A stretch of DNA of 64,000 bases from GWE2-40-63 sp041664345 (lineage in GTDB: Bacteria; Bacteroidota; Bacteroidia; Bacteroidales; SZUA-534). Below the pieces are notes generated by a model. It was not told the DNA's origin. It ran no database searches and saw only the letters and a list, made by a program, of their open reading frames with translations. Made by a program: the position numbers and the translations under genes. Positions 24,559 through 34,207 of this stretch are shown piece by piece. How positions within the stretch are numbered: position 1 is the stretch's first letter; each line of letters starts with the position of its first letter. The stretch spans positions 31,294 to 95,293 of the forward strand of contig JBAYKX010000016.1 of NCBI GenBank assembly GCA_041664345.1, given 5' to 3'.

Positions 24559-25119
24559 TTATTTAAATGGCGCATGTGGAATATCTATAGGTTTTACCGC
24601 TTGAAACATCCTTTCATCCAACCAACCGTTGGCTGTTTTTATCCAGTCTTTTTTAATGCCACACTTTTTAAAACCGGCTTTTTCGAACAGAGCAATACTT
24701 TTAGAATTATCAGCGGTAATGTTGCAATAGAGCTGGTGTAGGTGTAAATGTTGAAAACAGTATTCCATCAATAGGGTTAAGGCATAGAATGCAAATCCTT
24801 TTCCCCGGTCGCTTTCCTGATGGATTAGAATTCCCACTCCAGCCCTTTGGTGATAAGGATCGAAATCGAACAAATCAATGGCTCCCACCGGAATTTCCGG
24901 TTTTTCAGCAGATGCAATGATTAAACGGAGTTGTTTGGTGGTGTAGATATCCAACTGTGAATCGGCAATGTATTGCTTTAATACATAGCGGGTATAAGGA
25001 ACCAACGTATTGCTTACGGTCCATATCTGTGGGTTATTCTCGCATTGATACAAGAACTCCAAATCTTCCGGCTCCAAACCCCTTAAAATAACCACCTCGT
25101 TTTGGAGCAAACTGCCCAT
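24559..25119 (-). CDS. GNAT-family N-acetyltransferase
   Basis: A 186-aa RimJ/RimL-type acetyltransferase. The acetyl-CoA loop is in AGVGILIHQESDRGKGFA (motif A, ~100-117), followed by the conserved N(I)TADNSKSIALFEKAGF motif B. Likely substrates are an amine, a peptide N-terminus or a polyamine; the sequence does not decide. It ends 4 nt after... the PorE-like gene begins downstream at 27.7 kb in the opposite sense of reading, so it lies just upstream-of-none: it is the last gene of the leftward run that includes the envelope genes, starting 3 nt after the stop of the OmpA-domain fragment (25123). Confidence 0.88.
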   Translation of the reverse strand: MGSLLQNEVVILRGLEPEDLEFLYQCENNPQIWTVSNTLVPYTRYVLKQYIADSQLDIYTTKQLRLIIASAEKPEIPVGAIDLFDFDPYHQRAGVGILIHQESDRGKGFAFYALTLLMEYCFQHLHLHQLYCNITADNSKSIALFEKAGFKKCGIKKDWIKTANGWLDERMFQAVKPIDIPHAPFK

Positions 25120-25122
25120 GGG

Positions 25123-27024
25123 TTAGTTTTTATATTTGTCAGTTTCCACCACAAAAGCATCGTAAAAACCCAATTCAATTACACCGTTAAGTGCCTGTTT
25201 TGCAGATATTTTACCAATATATTCGCCCCATAAATAGCGGGTATAGCCATCGGCACAAGGTATTTTGTTAACATCCTTCAACCCTTTGAAATTTGGAACT
25301 TGATTGGCATTTTTTAGCGCATACAATTGTATGGAATAAACTTTGCTGTCGTTCTCACTTAATTTCGATTTGTAAAAATTGCTGCTTTTTTGAACCAATT
25401 CATTGTAGTCCTGATTGGTGATAACTTTGGCATCGGGGAAACCGGCATCAACTACTACATTCATTAAGGTTAGGGCATCGGCTTGTTTGCTGAATTTACC
25501 CAAGGTATAGATATAACCTTCGCCAACCTGATACATCCAAACATTACTTATGGTTTGCCCCGATTTACTAAAGAAGGATGGCTCCAACGGTTTTTCGGTT
25601 TGCATTAAAAAGATGGTATAGGTAACCTGTTCCTGATATTTCAATTCATCGGGTACATCAATACTTTGAATGGTAATGTTATCGTTGTTCGATTTTATTA
25701 TCTTAATATCCACCCTGCGGTTAAGCCTTCTTCCTTCAGGATTATCGCTACCGTCAGGATTTTCGTTAATGGCAATAAAGTTTTCTTTTCCTAAAGCCTT
25801 GGTAACAAAACGACTGGCATCAACCCCTTTATCGTGAATATATTCAACTACGGCGCGGGCTCTTTTGGCTGAAAGTCCTATATTGTATTCATCGGTTCCG
25901 TGTGAATCGGTATTGCCGGATACTTCCACATAAAGCGATGAGTTTTTCTCCATCAACTGTGCCAGTTTTTCTATTTCAATTTGCGATTCGCGGTTTAATA
26001 TATTGCTGTTATAATCGAACAAAATACTTTTTACGGCCACATATTCCCCACTGCTCACTTCCTTAGGTATCATTTTCAATGAAGTACGTACCTCAGGCGA
26101 CTGCTGATCCTCGTTAATTACCACCGTTTTTTCTGACGGTTCATAACCATCGCCAAAAGCTTTAATAGTATAAGAACCGTGCTTTATTTTAGCTTTAAAC
26201 TCACCGGTGGTAATATCCGGACTCAAGGCAGCGACAACTTGCCCATCGGGTTTGGTAACATGAACATAAAAAGAGGCATCCATATCACGGTTGTCCTGTA
26301 ATGAAATCTTTCCAATAAGGTCATATTCCGACGGAACTACAATTTTCTTGACATCAGGTTCCACAACGGCAATTTCTGTTACCGGAATTGCGGCAACATT
26401 GGCATTTTGGGGATTTGCTGTATCTATAGTATCTACTGGAGTTGCAATGGTTTCGGCAACCACCTCAACGGTACGTTCTATTTTTGGATACTCAATTTTG
26501 AAAATCTTTTTATCTTTACCTCCAGCAGGAAAACGGGCCATATAAGCTGTTGATCCATCGCCAAGTGGAACATAAAAAACATCATCGGCAGACGAGTTTA
26601 TGGGATATCCCAAATTTTGGGGCTCCGACCAAGTTCCGTTATCATCTAAAACCGATTTAAAAATATCAAATCCCCCTATGCTGCTGTGAGCCTCAGAGGC
26701 AAAATAAAGGGTTTTTCCATCTTCAGCCAGGAAAGGTGTTTCTTCCTCAAACTCAGTATTTATTGTGCTACCAAGGTTTTCAGGTGCACCCCATCGGCCT
26801 TCGTTGTCAATTGTACATTTATATATATCTCTGAGACCAATACTACCGGGCCGATCGCTTACAAAAAATAGGGTAGATCCGTCTTTGGAAAGACTTCCAT
26901 GTGTTTCGTTGTATTTAGAACTGATTTGCTTAGGAAACTTTGTAAATGGAAGCCAATGGTTTTTATCTTTGGTAGAAAAATAGATATTTCCGTTACCATA
27001 ATCATCGCGGTACAAGATCAACAT
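25123..27024 (-). CDS. PorE-like PD40/OmpA/SPOR-like protein, 3' part of a gene split by TAA
   Basis: A 633-aa fragment: PD40 propeller blades (TLYFASEAHSSIGGFDIF), a carboxypeptidase-regulatory-like beta domain (YDLIGKISLQDNRDM..., ~235-315), an OmpA C-terminal peptidoglycan-binding domain (ILFDYNSN, VSGNTDSHGTDEYN, LSAKRARAVVEYI, GRRLNRRVDI) and a C-terminal region with two SPOR-like units (YIYTLGKF..., YSIQLYALK...). The reading frame stays open upstream of this ATG to 27234, and the missing propeller blades are encoded there (NYYPAVSGDGKSIAFTAY). One TAA (27235-27237) separates it from the TPR part at 27235-27771 in the same frame. The full protein of ~880 aa would resemble PorE, which links the type IX secretion machine to peptidoglycan. 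Confidence 0.85.
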   Translation of the reverse strand: MLILYRDDYGNGNIYFSTKDKNHWLPFTKFPKQISSKYNETHGSLSKDGSTLFFVSDRPGSIGLRDIYKCTIDNEGRWGAPENLGSTINTEFEEETPFLAEDGKTLYFASEAHSSIGGFDIFKSVLDDNGTWSEPQNLGYPINSSADDVFYVPLGDGSTAYMARFPAGGKDKKIFKIEYPKIERTVEVVAETIATPVDTIDTANPQNANVAAIPVTEIAVVEPDVKKIVVPSEYDLIGKISLQDNRDMDASFYVHVTKPDGQVVAALSPDITTGEFKAKIKHGSYTIKAFGDGYEPSEKTVVINEDQQSPEVRTSLKMIPKEVSSGEYVAVKSILFDYNSNILNRESQIEIEKLAQLMEKNSSLYVEVSGNTDSHGTDEYNIGLSAKRARAVVEYIHDKGVDASRFVTKALGKENFIAINENPDGSDNPEGRRLNRRVDIKIIKSNNDNITIQSIDVPDELKYQEQVTYTIFLMQTEKPLEPSFFSKSGQTISNVWMYQVGEGYIYTLGKFSKQADALTLMNVVVDAGFPDAKVITNQDYNELVQKSSNFYKSKLSENDSKVYSIQLYALKNANQVPNFKGLKDVNKIPCADGYTRYLWGEYIGKISAKQALNGVIELGFYDAFVVETDKYKN

Positions 27025-27234
27025 ATCGCCATTATATGAAAGAGCCGTAGATGAAAAATACCCATCGGATGCTAAATCCTGTGATATATCCTTAGGTTTT
27101 TTCCACTCATTTCCATCTTGGGTTGAATAATAAATAATATCAAAAAAACCATCTCCTTCAATAGGATCCTTTACTTCCTGATAGGCAGTAAATGCAATTG
27201 ATTTTCCATCACCTGAAACAGCTGGATAATAGTT

Positions 27235-27771
27235 TTAGCCGGACTGCCCAATGGATAATTCATTCTCAACAAAATAAATAGGGTTGGCGGTCATTTGTAT
27301 AGCCGTTTCACATGTTTTTATCTGAAGGGCAACAAAATCGATCAGATAAACATCGGAAACCCCAATATATCCCTGATATTGCTTATAAGTTTGAATTGCT
27401 TTGTCGAACTGTCCATTTAACCGGTACGCTTTTGCCAAATAAAACAATGCTTCCTGAGGGGCCCTATCTTCCTTATAATTTCCTTCTTTATAATTTGCCG
27501 ATATGTTGGTAATTGCTTTTTCAAGATATGGGATAGCCAATGATTCATTTCCAGATGAATTCAGGTAGCACATTCCTATGCTATTGTAAATATTAGCATT
27601 TTCCCAACCCTCGCCAATCAATTGCAAATAAAAAGGTAAAGCCAAATCGAACTCTTCATATAAAAAGTGGGTATCGGCCTCTTTATATAATTGTTTAATT
27701 TTTTTCTCGTCCTGACCTTGAGTTATGCTAACCAATAGAAAAGCACTTAATAAAAAGCTCCATTTTAACAT
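27235..27771 (-). CDS. TPR N-terminal part of the split PorE-like protein
   Basis: 178 aa with a signal peptide (MLKWSFLLSAFLLVSITQG) and TPR-like helices (YKEADTHFLYEEFDLALPFYLQLI; FYLAKAYRLNGQFDKAIQTYKQY). It stops at a TAA after SIGQSG, but the same frame runs straight on into the PD40 blades of 25123-27024. The paralogue at 27837-29906 has an uninterrupted TPR-to-PD40 junction at the equivalent place (VSNLGGNVNST...SPIISGDES). So this is one gene, 25123-27771, with a single nonsense codon. No start signal follows the stop closely, so the downstream part would probably not be made efficiently. Confidence 0.85.
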   Translation of the reverse strand: MLKWSFLLSAFLLVSITQGQDEKKIKQLYKEADTHFLYEEFDLALPFYLQLIGEGWENANIYNSIGMCYLNSSGNESLAIPYLEKAITNISANYKEGNYKEDRAPQEALFYLAKAYRLNGQFDKAIQTYKQYQGYIGVSDVYLIDFVALQIKTCETAIQMTANPIYFVENELSIGQSG

Positions 27772-27836
27772 ATAATGTGGTTTTTATGTTATTTAAAATT
27801 TATTTTAATTGGATTCAAAGTTTCATATAAATTGAA

Positions 27837-29906
27837 TTAATTTTTTCTTCGAAGTTTGAACAAATAAGTTATTACACTTATTACAATTACATTTAGAATT
27901 ACCCACCATATAAGGTTTGATTTATTGCTGCCGTTGTTGTTAATATTACTGTTGTTTGCATTATTTCCGATTGAAACCACTATTGAATTATTAGCAGTAT
28001 CCAGTTTACTGCTGGAATCCTGATTAGAAAGAGCCGAACTATTTGATGGATTGGTTTTGGAAGTTACTTTATTCTCAGTGTTTTGCTCATCACTAATTTG
28101 TTTACTGGTAGCCGTATTTAACTCGCTGGCAACCAATAATTCAGTCAAAGCTAATTCTCTTGATTTGAGATCTTGGCTATCGGAATTAATTGCTACATTG
28201 TTTAATGGAACTTCTTCCCTTGGGAGTGCTAACTTAGCTTCAGTGCTTGAATTATTTTTATTTGGCTTAAGTGGGTTTTCCGATGCCGTAAGTTTTGTTT
28301 CACGTTGCAGGGTGCTAATAATATCATCAAAAATGATTACCTGTTTTGATTGGTCATAAGCATATTCGGGAACTGTTATATTGAAAAGAAAAGGAGGAGA
28401 ATTGGACGATTCAAATAATGCAGAAAATTGTTGTCCACGAGGTAAAATAAACAAAAACTTTCCCGTTTCAGCATCTGGAGTGTAAATGCCAAACAAATTG
28501 TCATCCATATCGTTAAGCGTGATAATCGGATTTTTTAGCAATACGCCTGTACTGCTTCGGGCAATTCCAGCAATTACTGTTTGATTACGAACATGTGATT
28601 CAGAAAGGTCAATTCTAAAAATATCATAACTACCAATGCTGTTGTTAGTAAAAGAGGCATAATAGGCGCGTCGTCCATCAACCGAAGGCACATAATAAAC
28701 GTCATCATCGGGAGTATTAATGGGGTATCCAATGTTTTGCGGAGTTGACCATTTGTCGTTTTCATCAACATAACTTATAAAAATATCAAAACCTCCCATG
28801 GTGTTATGACCTTGCGAAGCAAAGAATAACGAAGTGCCATCGGGGTGAAGGTATGGACCTTCTTCATCGAACTTGGTATTTATTTCGGGACCCATGTTTT
28901 GCGCTTTGCTCCATTTATCATTTGGTAATTTCCGAACCCGGTAAATATCCAATCCACCGTATCCACCTTTACGGTCCGAAGTAAAGTAAATTTCATTCTG
29001 ATCGAAAGATATGGAGGCATGTGTCTCGCGATATTTACTGTTGATGGGTTCTGGCATCTTTTCAGGAATTTGCCATTCAGCTCCTTTGCGGGTGCTTATG
29101 TATATGTTTCCATCGTTATTATCATCTTTATAAATAAAAAGCTTGGTTCCATCAAACGACAACCCAATAGATGCTTCATGGCCTGAAGTATTTATACTTT
29201 CGCTTATTTTACTGGCTTGTGAATATGTTTTACCATCAAAACTGCATAGATAAATATCTTCAAAAAATTGCCCATCATCGGTTTTAATGCCTCCGGTATT
29301 GGTTTCGCGCTTTGAGGTAAATATTAATAAGCTTTCATCGCCTGAAATTATTGGACTGTGCTCGGTATAAGTTGAATTCACATTCCCACCTAAGTTTGAA
29401 ACTTTCATTTCAACAGGCGATTTCATAAGCATTCTAGCTACCTGACAAGCAGCCAACTCATGATCGACTCGTTCAATAAACTCTTTATTATCGGAGGTTA
29501 GCTGGCTTTTTAATTTGAAAAATGTTTGTTCGGCATCGTCAATGCGGTAATTCACATGATAGGCCCGACCTAGATAATAGAGTGTTTCAACAGGTGCTCC
29601 TAATTCATTGTAATCGCCTACTTTATAATCCGGATTCAGATACTTTGAGGCAAATTCCAAATAGGGTACCGCTTTGGTTTTGTCGGTGGCTGTGTTTAGG
29701 TAACAAAAGCCAATTTTAAAGTTCAAGTTGGCATTGTTTGGAGTTTCGCTCAATAGTTTTTGATATACTTCAATGGCTTTATAAAAATTACCGTCTTCAA
29801 TAAAATCTTCTGCTTGAATATAGGCTTCCGATGAAGTTTGAGCCGGAGCAATAAATGAGAAAAAAGTTATTGCAATTAAAAGGGTAATTGTTTGCTTAAG
29901 TATCAT
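27837..29906 (-). CDS. Exported TPR-PD40 propeller protein with C-terminal membrane anchor
   Basis: A 689-aa paralogue of the neighbouring PorE-like gene. Signal peptide (ITLLIAITFFSFIAPAQ), TPR helices (~25-150), then at least four PD40/WD40-like blades (SPIISGDESLLIFTSKR; HASISFDQNEIYFTSDRKGGYGGLDIY; GPYLHPDGTSLFFASQGHNTMGGFDIF) to ~430, a small beta domain and a Ser/Asn-rich low-complexity stretch. In place of OmpA it ends in a transmembrane segment (NLIWWVILNVIVISVITYLF) and KLRRKN. The TPR-PD40 part resembles type IX secretion or gliding-associated envelope proteins. Probably cotranscribed with the split gene downstream (65-nt gap). Confidence 0.8.
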   Translation of the reverse strand: MILKQTITLLIAITFFSFIAPAQTSSEAYIQAEDFIEDGNFYKAIEVYQKLLSETPNNANLNFKIGFCYLNTATDKTKAVPYLEFASKYLNPDYKVGDYNELGAPVETLYYLGRAYHVNYRIDDAEQTFFKLKSQLTSDNKEFIERVDHELAACQVARMLMKSPVEMKVSNLGGNVNSTYTEHSPIISGDESLLIFTSKRETNTGGIKTDDGQFFEDIYLCSFDGKTYSQASKISESINTSGHEASIGLSFDGTKLFIYKDDNNDGNIYISTRKGAEWQIPEKMPEPINSKYRETHASISFDQNEIYFTSDRKGGYGGLDIYRVRKLPNDKWSKAQNMGPEINTKFDEEGPYLHPDGTSLFFASQGHNTMGGFDIFISYVDENDKWSTPQNIGYPINTPDDDVYYVPSVDGRRAYYASFTNNSIGSYDIFRIDLSESHVRNQTVIAGIARSSTGVLLKNPIITLNDMDDNLFGIYTPDAETGKFLFILPRGQQFSALFESSNSPPFLFNITVPEYAYDQSKQVIIFDDIISTLQRETKLTASENPLKPNKNNSSTEAKLALPREEVPLNNVAINSDSQDLKSRELALTELLVASELNTATSKQISDEQNTENKVTSKTNPSNSSALSNQDSSSKLDTANNSIVVSIGNNANNSNINNNGSNKSNLIWWVILNVIVISVITYLFKLRRKN

Positions 29907-30264
29907 GTTTAACTATGATTAAATATTTCAAATTAAATTAGAGCAATTTAATAAAATACAACTCAACAAACAAAACAAGTAACTAATTCATTGGTAATAG
30001 TTTAAAAATTTAGGTTGCTTTTTAATTGTTATAAAAGCTCATTCTATTTCAATAAATTAATAAATAGTGAGTTAAAGTTTTAAAAATTGATTGAATTTAA
30101 CCCGGATTATTCATTAATAATCCTGACGATTAAGCTATACCTCAATATTGGGAGAAAAAATAATCCCAATTTTGGGTGTAGCTAAATCGGGGTTTCCCGC
30201 TTTGCTACCCAACACCCATCACACATTCATACCTTTCGCTTTGCTCAGGTATGAATAAAGCGGG
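29907..30264. other. Intergenic region with nested hairpin
   Basis: 29907-30180 is AT-rich and shows only scattered motifs. A TGTTTAAC at 29906-29913 overlaps a start codon and is probably chance. 30196-30264 forms a nested structure: outer stem CCCGCTTT (30196-30203) with AAAGCGGG (30257-30264), and a directly adjoining 10-bp inner stem ATTCATACCT (30225-30234) with AGGTATGAAT (30247-30256). The structure ends exactly at the stop codon of the E2 gene, so it may act as a terminator/stabiliser for that transcript or be a dispersed palindromic element. Confidence 0.55.
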
Positions 30265-31560
30265 CTAAAGCCATTGCTTTCCGTCAAAGGCCTCCATATT
30301 ATCGGCCACTTGTTTTAAAAACATTCCACCCAAAGAGCCATCAACTACCCGGTGGTCATACGATAAAGAAAGAATCATTAGGCTCCGGATTCCAATAAAT
30401 TCACCTTGAGGAGTTTCAATAACTGCGGGACGCTTTTTAATGGCACCAACTGCGAGAATGGCAACTTCCGGTTGGTTTATAATGGGTGTACCCGAAAGGT
30501 TTCCAAAGGTTCCCACATTGGTAATGGTGAATGTTCCACCCTGAATTTCGGTAGGTAAAAGCTGTTTATTGCGAGCGCGGTTTGCCAAATCATTCACGCG
30601 ACCAGCTAATCCTGAAAGACTTAATACATCGGCATTGTGGATTACAGGTACTATTAAGTTTCCATCGGGAAGAGCCGTAGCCATGCCAATATTTACTTGG
30701 TTTTTTACTACAATACGCGTACCATCGACCGATATATTAATCATTGGAAACTTTTTAATTGCTTTAACTACGGCATCTACAAAAATGGGAGTGTAGGTAA
30801 GCTTTTGTCCATACCGTTTATAAAATAAGTCTTTGTTTTTCTCCCGCCAAGTTACCATTTCCGTCAAATCCACTTCATGGAATGAAGTAACATGAGCTGA
30901 AACTTGTTTGGAGCGAACCATATTTTCAGCAATAAGCTTGCGCAATCGGCTCATCTCAATAAACTCGGAACTTCCATTTGATGTTGAATTTTCGCTACTC
31001 GCATTGGGTGTTTGAACCGATGCTTTTTTGTTTTCTAAATAATTCCACAAGTCGTCTTTCGTTGTACGGCCATCTAACCCGGTGCCTTTTATTAATGACA
31101 ATTCGGACGTGGAAATACCTTCTTGTTGCGCAATACTGCGAACTAAAGGAGAAAGAAACATGCCATTTTCCGATTTATGTGGAACGGTTGAGTGTATTTC
31201 TACTGATTCAGGTTTTATATGATTTAATGCATCAACCGCTGATTGGATCGTGCCTTTTTGAGTGGTATCTTCATCAGTTAGCAAGGGTGTTTCAAGAATA
31301 ATTGCATTCTTTATATCGCCATCGGTTGAAATGATGGCTATTTCCTGACCAACTTTCGCCGTAGCACCTGCCGGAACAAGAATCTTCAGTAATTTTCCGG
31401 TAACAGGAGCGGGTATTTCGGAGTCCACTTTGTCGGTGGCAATTTCCACCAACGAATCGTCCTCAACCACGGTTGCACCTTCCACAGCAAGCCATTGAGT
31501 AATGGTTGCTTCAAAAATACCTTCACCCATAGCGGGTAAAATCACCTTAATCTGTTTCAT
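30265..31560 (-). CDS. Second lipoyl E2 acyltransferase (2-oxo acid dehydrogenase complex)
   Basis: A 431-aa dihydrolipoamide acyltransferase distinct from SucB. Lipoyl domain with Lys in EIATDKVDSEIPAP (the DKVDSE form typical of pyruvate or branched-chain E2), subunit-binding domain (LSPLVRSIAQQEGISTSELSLIKGTGLDGR), then the catalytic domain with LSYDHRVVDG near the C-terminus. A branched-chain 2-oxo acid or pyruvate complex is likely. No E1 or E3 gene is beside it, so it is an orphan here and must assemble with subunits encoded elsewhere. Confidence 0.92.
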   Translation of the reverse strand: MKQIKVILPAMGEGIFEATITQWLAVEGATVVEDDSLVEIATDKVDSEIPAPVTGKLLKILVPAGATAKVGQEIAIISTDGDIKNAIILETPLLTDEDTTQKGTIQSAVDALNHIKPESVEIHSTVPHKSENGMFLSPLVRSIAQQEGISTSELSLIKGTGLDGRTTKDDLWNYLENKKASVQTPNASSENSTSNGSSEFIEMSRLRKLIAENMVRSKQVSAHVTSFHEVDLTEMVTWREKNKDLFYKRYGQKLTYTPIFVDAVVKAIKKFPMINISVDGTRIVVKNQVNIGMATALPDGNLIVPVIHNADVLSLSGLAGRVNDLANRARNKQLLPTEIQGGTFTITNVGTFGNLSGTPIINQPEVAILAVGAIKKRPAVIETPQGEFIGIRSLMILSLSYDHRVVDGSLGGMFLKQVADNMEAFDGKQWL

Positions 31561-31724
31561 TCAAAAATAATTATTTTAACCCTTGATTATAATATTGTGT
31601 TTCTCATGGAACCTCATGCTTTATTCATACGCTTTAATTAACCTTTGTGGATGAGGGTTTCATAGTTTTTATGTTGTTTCAAGTTGCTTTTTAACAATCC
31701 CAAATTTTAGCCAGTCGGTTTTGC

Positions 31725-32108
31725 CTATTTTTTTATTTTTAGCAAATCCTTTTCAACTTGTTCGACAACAAATTTTTCAACTTGCTCACCTTCACTATTT
31801 GTTATAATAAGTTCGGTTTTTTCTTCATTGTATGTCCAAGTTCCTTCTTGCATTGAATGAGCATCATTTGGGGCTAAATAATTCCATGAACACGTAAAAT
31901 CATTTCGCAAATCCATTTTAAACCTAAATCGAGACAAAGGAAATTCCTTGAAGTTACAAGGCCTATAAACACAAATAGTTGTTTGAAGGTCGTTTTCTTC
32001 TCTTGAATCTGTCCAACATCCGAATAAATCAGATTTATTAATCTTTAATTCTTGACTAAATAAATTGATTGAAAGAAAAGGAATGATGAGAATTATCAAG
32101 AATTTCAT
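31725..32108 (-). CDS. Small exported protein, possible lipocalin-like fold
   Basis: 127 aa with a signal peptide (KFLIILIIPFLSINLFSQ). The mature part starts DLFGCWTDSREE, resembling the G-x-W motif of lipocalin-like domains, and ends with predicted strands (EGTWTYNEEKTELIITNSEGEQVEKFVVEQV). I do not recognise a specific family. Two further cysteines (CVYRPC) could form a disulfide in the periplasm. It is a lone gene between the E2 and glycosyltransferase genes. Confidence 0.7.
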   Translation of the reverse strand: MKFLIILIIPFLSINLFSQELKINKSDLFGCWTDSREENDLQTTICVYRPCNFKEFPLSRFRFKMDLRNDFTCSWNYLAPNDAHSMQEGTWTYNEEKTELIITNSEGEQVEKFVVEQVEKDLLKIKK

Positions 32109-32184
32109 TAGTTAGGTTTATTATAATTTACAAAAAAAACCAGCATTAAATAAGAACAAAACTGTTATAACAACACTCCCCATA

Positions 32185-34146
32185 TTATGTTTTACCTAGT
32201 TTTAGGAAGCCTTTTGAAAGCGTAAAAACATCATTCATTAAACGATAATCTTTAGCATACAGCAAATTAAGCCGTTCAATTTCGGAAGGTTTTATGCCAG
32301 CACCTGCATGAATCAAAGGCCAGCTCAAAACGCTTTTTTTTATTTGAGGCAGATGCATGGTATTAATTTCGCTATTTAATTGAAACCCAATCCATGTTTT
32401 TATTCCAAAAAGTACCGAAATAATATTTTTAATCATCCGTAACCGTTCTGGTACAATAATTAGCAATATCGGCAGTAAACACAGAAATAGTATGGATGCT
32501 GCAAAATCAAACAAGCGTTTTTTTCGCAAGTTATAAGGTTTGGTAATGTTATTAAAATCGACGGTATATAAATCGCCGGCTGTATCGATAGAATTGCTGC
32601 CAATAATGGATACGCTTTCAGGCGGTGCAATCTTAAACGAAACACCAGTTTCTTCCAATCGCAACATTTCGCGGATAATTTGTTGAGCAGGAAGGTTCGA
32701 TGCACAAAAGACCAATTCATTAATCCGATTTACTTCCACAATTTCTTTTAGCTGGTCCAGATTCCCAATATATTGATCGTTAGTTCCTTCCGATTTTGGA
32801 TTGATTAAACCTAAGTATTCAAATTGTGGAACTGCTTGTTTAATTATCTCTATTACCCGTTCCGCTTCTTGTGGTTCCCCAACTAACGCTATCCGGTTTT
32901 TATTTACAAAATCGAAGCGAAACGATGATAAGCGGCTTGCATGAAGCAGACTTCTGATTCCAATCATGGTTATTAAACCCCATAAAGTGCCCAACAATAT
33001 CATGGCTCTTGAAAAGCGGAAAATTTCCGGTAATAAGGCATAAACAATCAGGATAAAACCAGTCCCGACCAGCATTCCTCGAACCAACCTTCCAATTTTA
33101 ACCGGTTTATCGTATCCTCCGGAAAAGAAAACAACGGAAATCCAAATTATTAAGTAGGCAGGTACTACTATGGTAAAATATTCAATAGGAAAAGTACCGC
33201 CATCGGGAAATTTAACGTGTTCCCATTGGGGTGCAATGAGCCAAAAACCCAGAAATAACAACAAAAAGTCGAGTATAGGAAGAAAGCTTACTTTTACCAT
33301 ACGGCTTGAAATAGCCAATACCGCCCTAAAATAAATAGCCAGAGTTATAAAGAATGTAAAGAGCCGGGCATTTTTTGTGGAGAAGTGCTTGCGGGCAAAT
33401 ATTATCATGGCATTGTAGAATACTTTCACATAATTAATACTTCCCTTTTTCGTGCTTTCTCCTTTATAATGTATAATTGTAGTTTCAGGAAAATAGTAGT
33501 TTTTATAACCTCCTTGAGTAATTCGGTATGAAAGGTCGATGTCTTCGCCGTACATAAAGTAATCCTCATCCAGAAGGCCTACTTTATCTAACGTTTCTTT
33601 TCGCATCAACATAAAAGCCCCGGCCAAAACCTCAATTTCGTGCACTTCATTATTACTTAAATAACCTAAGTGATATTTTGAAAACCGGTGGGAGTGAGGA
33701 AACAATTTCGATAATCCAAATATTTTGTAAAAGGCCACCATAGGAGTGGGCAAACCGCGTTTGCTTTCGGGCAGAAAAATCCCTTTACCATCAATCATTT
33801 TTACACCCAATCCCCCAGCATCAGGATGCGTATCCATGAAGGAAATTACTTTATCGAAGGTATCTTCCTCAACCACGGTATCGGGATTTAGCAACAACAC
33901 ATATTCGCCTTTTGAAATCCGGATTGCTTGATTGTTGGCTTTCGAAAAACCTAAGTTGTTTTTGTTTTCAATGAGTTGCACCTGAGGAAGTTTTTGCCGA
34001 ACCATGGGACAGGAACCATCAACCGAATTATTGTCAACCACAAAAACTTCGGCTTCCAACTGGTGAATGGCTTTGAACACTGAATGGAGGCACTGTTCTA
34101 AAAAGTATTTTACATTATAATTTACAATAACAATCGATAACTTCAT
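32185..34146 (-). CDS. GT2 glycosyltransferase fused to a polyprenyl-sugar-transferase-like membrane part
   Basis: The start is placed at the ATG at 34146 (MKLSIVIVNYNVKYFLEQCL); 18 extra upstream codons are unlike the family. Residues ~1-270 are a family 2 glycosyltransferase (VDNNSVDGS, LLLNPDTVVEEDTF with the DxD-like metal site, EDIDLSYRITQGGYK). Several membrane segments follow (~280-425), then a Rossmann-like domain (NRIALVGEPQEAERVIEII) and KKRLFDFAASILFLCLLPI, the start of a WbaP/PglC-type sugar transferase whose catalytic half is degenerate or missing. Such fusions occur in Bacteroidota surface polysaccharide synthesis. Sugar specificity is unknown. Confidence 0.85.
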   Translation of the reverse strand: MKLSIVIVNYNVKYFLEQCLHSVFKAIHQLEAEVFVVDNNSVDGSCPMVRQKLPQVQLIENKNNLGFSKANNQAIRISKGEYVLLLNPDTVVEEDTFDKVISFMDTHPDAGGLGVKMIDGKGIFLPESKRGLPTPMVAFYKIFGLSKLFPHSHRFSKYHLGYLSNNEVHEIEVLAGAFMLMRKETLDKVGLLDEDYFMYGEDIDLSYRITQGGYKNYYFPETTIIHYKGESTKKGSINYVKVFYNAMIIFARKHFSTKNARLFTFFITLAIYFRAVLAISSRMVKVSFLPILDFLLLFLGFWLIAPQWEHVKFPDGGTFPIEYFTIVVPAYLIIWISVVFFSGGYDKPVKIGRLVRGMLVGTGFILIVYALLPEIFRFSRAMILLGTLWGLITMIGIRSLLHASRLSSFRFDFVNKNRIALVGEPQEAERVIEIIKQAVPQFEYLGLINPKSEGTNDQYIGNLDQLKEIVEVNRINELVFCASNLPAQQIIREMLRLEETGVSFKIAPPESVSIIGSNSIDTAGDLYTVDFNNITKPYNLRKKRLFDFAASILFLCLLPILLIIVPERLRMIKNIISVLFGIKTWIGFQLNSEINTMHLPQIKKSVLSWPLIHAGAGIKPSEIERLNLLYAKDYRLMNDVFTLSKGFLKLGKT

Positions 34147-34207
34147 GTAAGGAACTATTTGAGAGCGAAAATATAAAGAATGAAACAATGTTTGATGCAA
34201 TGGGTGG

